Assembly: GCA_034440615.1 (NCBI GenBank)
Contig: JAOTOM010002696.1
Span: 50,490 to 114,489 of the forward strand
Length of the DNA: 64,000 bases
Direction: 5' to 3'
Source of the DNA: Ashinkailepas kermadecensis
Taxonomy: Eukaryota > Arthropoda > Thecostraca > Neolepadidae
Position numbers and translations under genes: made by a program. Position 1 is the stretch's first letter, and each line of letters begins with the position of its first letter. A model generated the notes under the pieces. It was not told the DNA's origin and ran no database searches. It worked only from the letters and a program-made list of their open reading frames with translations. Positions 1-11,900 of the stretch are shown here, piece after piece.

Positions 1-1146
1 CGTACCTGGTGTGTCAGACGTGATAAAGAAGACATTCAAGACTTCATGCACTCTATTTAATGCTTTTTGTCATCGAAAACCTTATGTTTCTGCCTTAATT
101 CAACATTATCTCCGAGAATGAATACTCGCAACACATCGCTCCAGCAACAGTCGATAAGGGCCGGAAATTTCTTGCGATGCTGTATTATTTTATTTTTAAT
201 ATATTTATGACGTCATGGCGGAAAAATTTGCTTCGGACGATTCTGGTTTTCCAGTTAGGTTAGGTTAGGTTAGATTAGATTATATTATGATATAATATAT
301 TTTATATATTATGCTACGTTATCTTAGTCTAGGTTAGGTTAGGTTAGGTTTTTTTTTTCCCCGACTTAATGCATATGACGTCATCAAATCATTATGACGT
401 CATCAACCGTCGCTGACTTAAAAGTAGTAATTTGTGGATAAAATGAGTGGTCGCATCATGATTTTTACGTTAAAATACCCTGTATTCAAAAAAAAATTCC
501 CAAAAATTGCATTTTACCTGTTTCTGGAAATTTACCAAGGTTTGGATAGGTTGAGTTAGATTATAATTTTGTTGTCAGTTATTATTTTTAAATTTTATTT
601 CCTTCCCAAAGTATTTTTTCTTCAAAAACAGTTCCAGTTAGCTTAGGCTTGGTTTTTTATTTTGATTTTTTTTTTTAATTTTTTTTTGGGGAAATTTTCA
701 ATTAAAAATAATTATCTTCTCTTGCATGATAGGTTAGGTTAGGTAAGGTTATGCTACATATTTTTTTTCTTAATATTGAACAATATTTTTATGCTATATT
801 GCCCAAAGCCAAACCAATTTTTGGGTGTTATTTTGCCTCCTAATAGAAAAGTATGCATTTTCAGAGGAAATCCGTGGTCACATCATGTGCAGCACATTCA
901 TAAACTTTGCATTAAAAAGGACATTCCAAGAAATCAGAACTTACCTTAAGCTGCAAATTTACTGTTGTTTGAACCCTGTGTACATTTACTCTGGTTATAT
1001 TGTGTGATGTAACTGACAGTAGAGTGTATTTGATGAGTACAAATAAATGTGGAGTTGGTTGAGGGTTCTGGATGATTCATTGAAGAATGTGGCAAGTTTT
1101 TGAAACTAACTTTCTAACACAGACCAAAAGAGTATCTCTTCTTTTT

Positions 1147-1318
1147 CATAGACTTGTTTGTTTATTGGGTGGTTCACAATGCACTTTGTGCATGATCACT
1201 GCTAATTTGTGCCACTCACACAGTCTTGCTGGTGGACCATACAATTGGGAAGTGTTCAAATGGTGTGAGTGTTGAACCCGAGACCCTCATCCAAAATTTA
1301 ACACCCTAATCTCTATGC
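1147..1318 (-). mobile_element. SINE family 2, diverged copy
   Basis: It matches the 13439-13616 element along its length in reverse orientation: TTTATTGGGTGGTTCAC at the tail, then a GTTGAACCCGAGACCCT region at the B box. The tRNA head is decayed and no target-site duplication is clear, so it is an older copy. Confidence 0.75.
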
Positions 1319-2110
1319 CACCCCTACCCCATTCACAAACTCTTGAACTTAGGAGGTTGCATGTCTTCCTACACCATTATATCATCAAGCATATAGAAAT
1401 CAAACTGAGCAAATTGTTGCTTTACAGGCTTTCCCTTGGTCACCATTTCATATATACATGCTGGTGAATCCATTAATATTGATGGTATTTGCAAATTCAC
1501 TACCTTTGGCCAGCGTAAAATCACACAGTTTTTAAAAAAAAAACAAAGGTGTTGTATAAGCCACTATGGTAACTTTTCGTCCAATATTTTTTCCTAATGT
1601 TTCTGATGTGATTTGAGTGGATTTGATATACATTTATGTGAACAGTGATAACTCTGCAACATAGTTAGGTAGCTATTCAGACTTTAGGGTGCTTCAACCA
1701 ATGCTTTGGCACTGAATTTGCACTGCACGTTTTTTCTCCAAATATAACCAATTCAGTAAATTTGTACTTTCAAGTATTTTTTAAAGTTTTATTTTGGGAC
1801 TTGCTTTTCTGGTAAATTCGCAGTGGTGTTTTTATTTTTTTTTAAAACTCCAGAATACCATGTTTATGCCAGTGACTAAGATGATGGGACCACTTATTTT
1901 CCATGCAAATGAAGAAGAAAATAGAAAAAAATTTCCCGACTTAAAAAACCTAAACTAACCTAACCTAACCAAGTCTAACACATTTGTTTGCTTTATAGAG
2001 GCAAATGCATGTAAACATGTTTCTTGTTGCCACCTTAAACACAATAATACTGAAAAAGTATCCAAACATTTTTGGTCAGAAAAATTTTCCACAACAAATG
2101 GGATTCTTTG

Positions 2111-2267
2111 TTGGTTGGTTATTGGTTTTACGACACGTTGAGTCATGTAGCGTCGCCAATCTCTCACGCCGATTGGTCACGGGCGAAGAGTAGCGACAGG
2201 TGAGACTCACAACCCACAACCTTTCGATTGTGAGACGAGCATCTTACCCCTAGACCACTCGTCCCCC
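2111..2267 (-). mobile_element. SINE family 1 (tRNA-Val-like head), full-length copy
   Basis: The minus strand reads GGGGACGAGTGGTCTAGGGG (A box), an anticodon-loop-like CTCACAA, B box GGGTTGTGAGTC (the usual GGGTTCGAGTC is mutated), a unique body, and a CCAATAACCAACC tail. The flanking duplication is ATGGRATTCTTTGTT (about 2098-2112 and 2268-2282, one mismatch). It sits inside the TTAGG-rich block. Confidence 0.9.
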
Positions 2268-3294
2268 ATGGAATTCTTTGTTTCTTCAAAAGCAGCTTAG
2301 GTTAGGTTAGGCTGGGTTAGGTATTTGTTTAATTTAGAGAATTTTCAGAAAATATATTTATTGACATTTTTCTAATTTTAGTTTTGGGATTTTTTCTCTC
2401 CAGGGTTAGGTTAGGTTAAATTATGTTGCATTTTTTAAAATAACATTTCTTATGCTATGTGACATAACTCAAAGTCCCTTTTTTGGCATTATTTTGCTCA
2501 CAGCCTGGAAAGTAAGCATTTGCACAGAAAATAAGTGGTCCCATCACGTTAGTCACCTTTATAAACATTGTATTCCAAATAAAATTCCCAAAAATGGAGA
2601 TAAAAAAACACCTTATACTGCAAATTTATCCTTTTTCCATTATGACATCTATGAACATTGATTAAGATGATGTAACAGCTTATTTCCTCTGCAAATGCAT
2701 ATTTTTCAGTTGGAGAGGAAAATAACCAAAACAGTGGCTTGGAGTTAGGTATTATGCTATATACATTTGTTTTGGTAAAAGCAACAGCTAACCTAACCTA
2801 GCCCACCACTTTTAAGATGAAAACCCAGCCTAGCCTAGCCTAACCTGCTTTTGAAGAAGAAAATACATTTGAATTTTTCTTGAAGGGTGTGCCAAAAAAA
2901 CACGTAGGGAAGCATTTTCCAACATCAAAAATCATAATTTAACCAAACCTAACCTCATCAAATTCTTCACTTTATGATAGTAAAATGTGTGCAAAACCTG
3001 GCTTGAGAATACTTTAATAAAGCACAATAATAACACCAATTCAATGTGAAGTCTTGTATCTCAATAAGCAGTCATTTCACCATAAAAAGAGGATCAAAAT
3101 CATTCAAATAACATTATAATGCACATTATTACACATACCAAGATGCATATAGTTGCAATGCATATCCATGTTATCCTGATACCCCTCAACAAAATATTGA
3201 AGGGTTCCAAAAAAGGGGTTTGGGTTGGGTACATAATAGGGGATGAACAATTGCATCAAATACAAAATAAAAGTCCTGACCTAACCTAACCTAC

Positions 3295-5760
3295 TTATGT
3301 TGGACTTCCTCACATGGTTGGAAAAATAGGCTGTTCCTATATTTTTTTTTGTCATCCAGAAAACTATGCTCTCCAGAAAGGTATCCTCTCCTTTTCTTAT
3401 TTGGAGGCTGAATGGTGATCTTTGACAATGAACTGCTTTGTGATGGTGTGTTCAAGATTCACTGGGAAGTACAAACTAAGATTCTGATGTCACAAGTTTG
3501 AAGAAAAATATGCTGTCCATATTTGATTGCCAAACAGTTTTCCTCTCCACATCCAGGATTACAAAGCACAAATCCAACCCTGTTGCCTAATATCACTACA
3601 TCAACAAAGGTGTCTACATCATATGCCATTTCAATGCTAAATGGCATGGCTTAAATAGTGCATATCTTGCTTATGTGATTTCCCAAAGAAGTGGCAGAAG
3701 AAGAAGTTGCTAGGTATGCTTCAACAAGTCTAGTCCATATATTTGTTTCAGATTTGCATTCAGGAACTTCTATAGAAATACCAAAAATCAACAAGTTGCT
3801 GCATGTTGTGCTATGTAACAAGGTGAAAGTGTTCAACTTTTTCACAGTTTCTTATGTGATTGCATGCCTACCTGTTTCACACCACTTGGTGCATGCACTG
3901 CACCTCATGAAACTGCTGCCATGCCATACTTCGCAGTCTGGGTGCCTCTCAATGCAAAGTTTTAACAAATGTGATTTTCCTCACTTTAACCTTTGTGGGC
4001 TTATCATTGCCCAGATCCATCACATATTTTTATTTCAAAGAGTTAGTTACTACATTTTCACTTTCCTGAACTTGTGACCTTTCACAACTTAGTAATTTTA
4101 GCTTTTAACACACATACAGTAAGACCTCTCACATAATGAGAACCAAAGGGGTGGATGATTTTGCCCCACTTCCTAAAATCTTGAAAACTACTGAAGCTAT
4201 GAACACACAATTTGAAGGAGAAATAACAGCTGTAGTGTACTTGGCAGCATATATGTGATAACCCTACTCCATGCCTTCAGATCTGACACTCCGATGAAAA
4301 GGGATTTAATACACTGATGGATTGCAGTGATACATTCATGAGAACATTTAAGTCATTGCCTTCCAAAGAGGCTTATGTTGAAGTAAATTTACCCAAAATT
4401 TGCACAAAATACTAGATTTGTTTGATAAAAATACAAATGATGTTTTAGGGCAAGCTCTCATTTTAAAATGATCATTGTGGGCATCCTTCTTCAAATGCCT
4501 TCTTCAGATGTTTTTGGTTTGCAACTTGGATATGAACAACTAAGCAACCTGAATGTTAGTTCCAGGATATATGATGTGCCAGTCGACGTTAGCTGTTCAA
4601 GTATGGCCCATGAGCACTGTCACACTCTTCTGTTAGCTCTTGATCGCATGCACCTTACTCCGTACCATTTTGACGGATATGCAGAAGTTTCAGAAATCGG
4701 TAAAACCAATTTTGACAATTTATGACGTGGCGTTCAAGCTAGGATGGATTGAGAGCATATTCATTGGAGGAGCCGGATTGGAAAAAGCGTTTCTAATTAC
4801 GGAATATGTGCATTTTAAAAACAATCCGATTTAGTTGAAATTAGCAGCATAATCTTCCTGAAATCAGCTCATCTGCCGAATATGGTGTACATATCAAAAA
4901 CTTAACTGCGCTTCACCGAAGTGTCGAATTAACTTTTGTACCACGCTGTGTCGTGATCTGTTTTCCTCTGCCAGCCTTCCGGCTCAGTGTATGCTGCGTA
5001 TAGCAGTTCAGCGCGGCACTCCCCAACGGGCTAGCGCTAGCCACGCACTCGCGCGGCCTTATAGGGGCGCACAGGTCACGCGACATGACGATATAACCAC
5101 GTGACGATCGGCATGTCTGCTGACCTATGGCTGGTGTCTGGCTAACCGGCACCGACGAAGTTCCGCCATGTAACCTATCGTTTAAAAATAAATGGTCACT
5201 TAAGATAAAACATGATGGAGTTGCAAGCAATCAAAATTAACACTGTGTGAGTTCCCTCTGATTGAAGAGAAGCGTCGAACAGAACGTTATTGGCGTGTCA
5301 AAAGCATGGCAATCGGCTCTGGCGGGGTATCTCAGATGGTTGTCGTATGTGCCCAGATTGTGGTGTATATACGGGAGTAAATTCGCACGGGCTTCCCGAT
5401 CGTTCGCAATTAATAATTACTGGCGGTCTCGCAACATCTTCTACCATGTGCGAACAACTCATCAACCATGAATGCAGTATTAGCTGCCTTTGCCACGACG
5501 TTCGCAGTTCAGCTTGATTTTGATCAGGTAGATTTCGTTTGGTTTGGTCAGTTTTGCGGTTGAAGATAAATTATCTTTCCAATAATTGAAGAATACAAGC
5601 GAGGGCGTCGGTAGAAAGGAGAAAATCATAATACATGATGTGACTGCCTGTGCTACTGACAGGACTATTTGCTGGGTCACCATCAGCGCAGCATCCTTGA
5701 GGCCTCGTGACCTCGTTCGTCTTAACACCATGTATGTATCTATTTTGTGCCAGACAAGCA
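3295..5760. other. Unassigned sequence upstream of SDHAF4
   Basis: AT-rich to about 4900, then GC content rises (4930-5230). Frames up to 128 codons are present (3691-4077 +) but show no recognisable family, and no splice-consistent model was found. It may contain the SDHAF4 promoter. Confidence 0.5.
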
Positions 5761-5812
5761 GTTGCTACATGACTCAACGGTCGAAGTGTCGTAAACCCAA
5801 TAACCACCACCA
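5761..5812 (+). mobile_element. SINE family 1, 5'-truncated copy just upstream of SDHAF4
   Basis: Only the last ~50 bp of the element remain (ACATGACTCAACGGTCGA to the CCAATAACC-type tail). It is flanked by CCAGACAAGCARTTG at about 5750-5764 and 5813-5827 (one mismatch). The insertion lies 55 bp before the SDHAF4 ATG, so it is in the promoter or 5' UTR. Confidence 0.85.
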
Positions 5813-5867
5813 CCAGACAAGCAATTGTGTGTCAAATTTCTTCAGGTGTGGGAGCCTGTTGGGCGTC

Positions 5868-5943
5868 ATGTGGGCCCCTTCGCGGACGGCAGTGTTGACC
5901 TGCGGTGTAATGCTGCGGGCTTCCGGAAACTTCAGCCGTGCCG
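5868..5943 (+). CDS. SDHAF4: SDHAF4 exon 1 (presequence)
   Basis: Starts [10 protein letters not shown] and continues with Arg- and Ala-rich sequence and no acidic residues. It ends with one base of a split Ala codon before GTAAGT at 5944. No conserved family motif lies in this exon. The assignment rests on the targeting-peptide character, the consensus donor and the exact phase match to exon 2. The transcription start was not identified. Confidence 0.75.
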
Positions 5944-8900
5944 GTAAGTCTGACGCCACACTAGAACAGAAGAACACTAGAACAATGCAGAACTGTTGTC
6001 GTCACGGGTGTAGGAGAAATATCACACCCCTTACTCCATATTTTGAGAAGCTTTCGCTATCAATCCTAGGGGAGGAGTCATTTACTGATTGGTCCAGGCT
6101 AGTTTTCAAACGTTTCGTACTCCCTTGATCGCCCCCGCTGACACAGCATGGCTGATAACTTTTCTTTTCATGGTCTATGATACTGATACTAACTTGTGAA
6201 CAATGTCCCAAACCTTTTCAAACTTCGATGTTGGAGGACAATTTATTCAATATATAAAGGTATATAAAGGTGTGTAAGAAATGGGAAAATTAGCGTATAA
6301 AAAGTTCAACGTGGTATTTCAGAACAAATTATGACTTTATCCCAAGGATTCGTTTGTCTTAAAATTAGCAGCAAGTATAAAAAAAATCAAGGTTACATTT
6401 TCTTATTTTTGGATGTTTTCAGTTTTATTCCCATTTTGAGTACACGAGAAAAGATGCTGGTGCGAAACTATTGATAATATTGGTGGATACACGGGGAAAA
6501 TTATTCATAGCCGGAGTGGTCTTCCACCAGAATTTGATGTTTATTTGTTTATTGGTGTTTAGGGGCGCATACTGCAGTGGTCATGCAACGCCCACCCGAA
6601 TTTGTTATATAAACCGAATTGGAACACTGCATGGGCACGTTTGTGTGTGGCTGTGGACGATCCCATTACTCAGCTTTTCAGCTGAAGTTTTCACTTCTAG
6701 AGATGATTTCCGACACTGATATAGCCTTGTAGTGAGGCTTATCCTGATATCCTGCACAGTGACGCTATGAACAACTGTTTATGTAAGCGAACGTGGATGG
6801 CTGGTTGATGGGATGCGGAACATTGTCGACGTTTTCCCTGTACATGCACATTCTACTGCTGATAAAAAAGTTGTCTGGTGAGGTGAGTGCTTGCATTATC
6901 TACATGCAGCTTCAGACGTATATTGCGATGAGCTTTAACCATTTCGGTGTAACAATGAGCAGAACCCACATCATTTCCAGTTCCAGTCGGTGGCTCAACT
7001 AGGATAATGCGACTGGAATGTCTATTTGTGTATGGGCCCTACCTACACCCAAAATTAAAAGTCTCCGTATTTTGGGTGTTGTTTTGTGTCGGCGGAGCAC
7101 ATTTTAAAGTTTATTTTATGTTTAATAGATGTGAGGTTTTTTGCCCTGTTGTCGGTCGCTGATACTATGTTCCCAAATTGCTGCTCCAACAATTGATTCT
7201 CGGGGAGACGAGAGCATGGGTGTGGGAAATTGTTGGTATGGAAATGGGGCTGAAAAGGGCATTCTTTCCAGTTAACGCTCATTGACCTCATGTTTAAAAA
7301 GAAATATACAACTTTAAATGGAAAATTATTGATAACCATTATTTGGCATGTTAGTGATTGAGCACATAAATGGAAGCCGCCATACGAGCCCTATTTGCTC
7401 ATTCATCAATGAACGAGATGCATAGGTATGATGTTAAACTTGATGAGAAGTGTGGGTACTCGTCTCCCACATCCCGGACGGTGCGACCACCCATGCTGGC
7501 TTCTACTACCCGGGGCGCAACCATGCGTTGATACAGAATGGATCTAGGTTTCGCTCATCCATACTGTTGCCCCCCCCATCAAAAAGTGATATTATACATT
7601 TGCCATTAGCGCAAAGCAAGATGTGGGCGGTGTCAGAGCGTAAGCCTGATTGTGAACCGCACGCGACAAATTGTATCAGACATTTCACGGACAGCCAAAG
7701 AGATATATTCTTAGTAGGCGCTCACCCTGCAACTGAAACACGAAAGAGAGCAATAAAAGGTAGAGTCACGTTTTGGTCCACATTCCCCACTGTTCCCAAA
7801 TCCATAAGTTCACGCGGAAACCGACATCTGACACAACTTTTGTTGCAACCCTTATGATGTTCTTACGTCATCCACGAAGAAGAAAATGGAAGGAATCGTA
7901 GGGATCCATTAGTATTCCACCAATATTTTCCTCTCGAATGCAGTTCAAATAGACATATGGATATTTCAGGCATTTCCAAATTTTCCCTATTTCGTGTTCC
8001 CGTGTGAAACCTTACTGAAAAGGGTATCGAAAAGGGTATCGATAACATTGCCATGGCCCAAGTTAGATATCATCCTAAATAAGACAGTACAGCCCCTTCC
8101 CCGAAACGCAACTTAGCTTATTAATGACCCAACTTGACCCTGTCCTCAAGTCATAAGGGCACTGGTTCAGAAGCAGAAAAAAATCAACGGCTCAGAAACG
8201 TAGCGCACCATGCCAAGAGGGGAATTCGATAAATGCTCATCAAACAAACTTACAGGAGAAATCCTTCCGGATACATAACAAGTGCGTAGTATCACACCAT
8301 TAAACATAATTTAGATTTCATGTCTCACACAACCCAGTCACTTCAAGATAAACTGATATGCTTCTGGGATTCTCAGGAACAAAACATTAGCTACTGGAAT
8401 ATTTCATGGTAGTGATTGTAAACGCTCACGCATCGTTCCAAATAAGATATTGCCTGTCATGTACGGCGGCAGCAGCGACTTCTTTGGGGCTAGATATCGC
8501 ATTCAAATGATTCAGTTCTCGGCCATGATAGACAGCGACATAATATAAAGGTGTTCATTTAGTGATAGTACGTGTAATTAGGCAGCATTTGCGGGGAAAT
8601 CAGGTTTGTCAAAATTGTGCATACATTGCAGCTCAGACTGTGAAGTGTGCCAGACAGCTTGACGGGGTGCTCTGCGTTGTTTAATGGTGATGCAATTAAA
8701 CATAATTCAATGGCTGAAGTTTTCCATTCTAAAAGCTGTCATGTATGGCTACAATGTGCTAAGCCGTTCCGTGTTTATCTTGCATACGTCGGATAGGGCA
8801 AACTCTGAGTGTTGTACAGCTTCGCAAGCAATGGAAAAGGAGCGGATATTCGCGAATAGGTGCTGATATGCAACTGCCCCTAAGCGTTCTCGAGAATAGC

Positions 8901-11900
8901 TTCTTTTTTTATTGTGCAGCATACGGTTTGCGGATAGCTCGAGGGGCATCCTTTCTGCGCTTTTCGCGACTTTTTTCCCATGCCGTGTCTGGTCACAGAG
9001 CTATGACGTCATGAATGAGATAACCTTCTGCCACTCTTCGGCCAAACCCATGCTTTTTGAGGTTTCTGGCCACTTTGTGGCACTGAGGGAACAATGTCTG
9101 GTCTTTGAACCGTTTGTGGCTATCTTAACACGATGACCAAGGCCATTGACGTTTTATAAGTCATCAGAGGTCATAGCCTAAGGTGACATCGAATGGCAAG
9201 TTTCGAGCTTGGAACCAGTTTATCGTAATTGTGCGTGCTGAATTCGAATTAAGTGTCCATTTTTACCCGAGAGAAGTGAAAACTAGGAAGTAATCAAACA
9301 TTCAAGCATTTTGAAACTGAGGTCACGACTTTGACCTATCTGGTACCTTGCCGAGGTGACAAAACGCAAGGCGAACGATACATCAATGGAATGACATGAT
9401 TCTACGGATCATTTTGGCAGGTATTTCGTGCGCAACCCTGCGGCAGCTTGGAAAAATTGCGAAATTAATTAATTTCCCCCCAAAATTTTACATTTGACCT
9501 CGCCACAGAGGTCAACCAATCACATCCATTGCGTCAAATTTGTTGTTAATCGAGAGGTCGCGTCAGAAGTTACACGCTGGCTTTGTTTCGCTTGTCTAGC
9601 ATGCCCAGCTTGAAATCGACAGGGGGTTGTACCAACCCTCAAACCCCCTGGCCATAGAAGCTAACAAAGTGACGAATGCTGTTCAGGGTTAATGTGTTAA
9701 CATGTTTTTCTTGTCATTTGATTATGTTTGTTTGTATGTACAGTCGATGAAAAATGCGTGTTGGAACCTGGCATACGACCTTGTTTTGTTCACTGGCTCA
9801 TGTTTTTCAAAATGTTTAATCCGAGAAACGCCGAATTTTAGCCAAAATTGCGAGAAAATGGCCAGGTGTCACCCACCCCCACTCCTGACGTACTGAAGAG
9901 GGTGGACGGGGAAATTGCCCCCCTCCAAAAGGTAGTGAGCCTCTCGCGGGCTCCAGACACTGTCCGAAGGATCGTACAGTGGTTCCAAAACTCGCTCCGG
10001 GGCCCTGGAAATTGCGTCGGGGCCCAAATAAGCACTACGGGGCGCTAAGCGGTGATGCCTGCACGGAAAATTTAGTTTCTCCATAATCAATGTCATTCAG
10101 TATAACCCTTTGACAAAATAGTGGTCGAAATCCGATGACATAAATAATGAGGGTTAGTTGCGCCTCCTCAGTCTGTTCGCCACCTCCCTCCACTCCTGAC
10201 ACAAATCCTGGGTATTCCACTGCTCCACACCAAACCACCCAGTCTAGAATCCACGAAATAGTAGCCACCTGTCCTGTTAAAGTCCCGCTAGGAGTCAGTG
10301 ACAATTTGCGAGTGACAATTTGCGCTCGGTGCCCCATAAAAGGCTCAAACCCCTAAAACGCATTGGAGCGCCCAGAAATACGCAAGGAGGCCGAAAAAAA
10401 TGCGCCAGGCTGCATGATTAAAGCGCACTGAAGGGTATCAAAGCGAACTATAATTAATATAGGCAACTGGTCCCGTAGGCGTACCGAGGGCCCGCGTAGG
10501 GTGTATTGGGGCCCTAGGCCTGATTGCCCATGAAGTGTGTTGGGGGCGGGGGGGCTATGTCGTGTTGGAAGCTCCAGGTCGTTTTGGTGCCCCTAAAGTA
10601 TGTTTGGGTCCTAATGGGGTTTTGAGGCCCCGAGTATATGTTGGGGCCCCAGATGGCGTGTTGAAACCCAGAGAAATCATCTTAGAGTCCCCTAAAGCGT
10701 GCTAGGGTCTCCAAAATATTATGAGGCCCAAAAGCACATTGGCAGCTCATAAAACAAATCGGGGGCTCCTAAAACTTGTCATGAGGCCTCTGAGGCGTGT
10801 TTAAGGCTCCTAATGAGCGTCGGGACCCCTAGAAGAATTGGATGCCCCAAAGTGCACGATTTCAGGTGCTGCAGCACGCTTTGAGGGTCTTCGCGCACTT
10901 GTAAGCGACTCTCAACATGTTTTGAGGGCCCGAATACAATTCATGGACCCGAAACAAGCCTTTGGGACCCTCGTTTTAACTATAGGAGCCTCAATGCACT
11001 AAGAAGACCTAAGCACGCTAAGTATTGCTCCTCAGTGGCGTACCTAGGATTCGCATCAGGGGGTGGAGAAAAACTGATTTGGGGGACCCACCTGCCCACA
11101 TTTTGTTTACAAAATAGTCGTGTGAAAAACAGTGGTCCGGATTTCGATGATTACCACAAAGGGGCCCATTTGCATTAACTCTCCGTCTTTCCGGTCAGAT
11201 TCCATTTCATTAACGAAATTAATGAAGTCTCAGGAGGGAGGGATCACAATTTTGGTCGAGGCGTCCTAAAACTCAAATAACTAACTTACAGAAGGGGGGG
11301 TCCTTGTATGCCCCTCTAATTTCCAAGCTAAGCGTCGTGTGGAAACAAAAGTGGTGTCATCGGAAAGCGCTCGACGAGTAGGGCCCGATACCGTCCCCCA
11401 AATTTCATCTCCCCTAAAAGTGACGTCGCTATGGTGGTTTGTGTGATTACGACTGGCATGTTTTTGGCTCTCGGGAGTTCATTTTGGGGAAGATTTTTAA
11501 AACAAAAATTATTTGGAATCAGAAAAGGAAGGCGAAATCAGCCATGCCCCCGCCCCCCCCCCCCCAAAAAAAAAACAATCCACCTAAAAATCAACATCCT
11601 AATTTTTTCATACTGCATTTTTAATTTTCAATTTCCTTCAATTTTATTTTTCTAATGGGGAGAGCGAACGGTGATTGGTTGGTTATTGGTTTTACGACAC
11701 GTCCACCGTTGAGTCATATAGCGTCGCCAATCTCTCACGCCGATTGGTCGCTAGCGAAGAGTAGCGACAGGTGAGATTCGAACAGAGCGAACGGTGAAAC
11801 GTTGTTTTAAATGAGCTTGCCCTCTTAAAAAATGCTTACTTTAGCCGGTATCTTCTATTTTAGCACTAATGGGAAAATATGCAAAACTAATACGTCATCA

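Larger units (their letters stand above)
253..3294. repeat. AT-rich block with at least ten interstitial TTAGG runs
   Basis: Short runs of (TTAGG)2-4 occur at about 254-273, 331-350, 731-750, 2297-2313 and 2404-2417. Reverse-strand (CCTAA) runs are at 1955-1970, 2789-2797, 2830-2850, 2945-2955 and 3278-3293. Between them are diverged repeats of each other (for example around 430-520, 850-960 and 2500-2620, sharing GTGGTCxCATCA and CCCAAAAATTG-type segments). SINE copies are inserted at 1147-1318 and 2111-2267. No gene was recognised. Confidence 0.8.
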
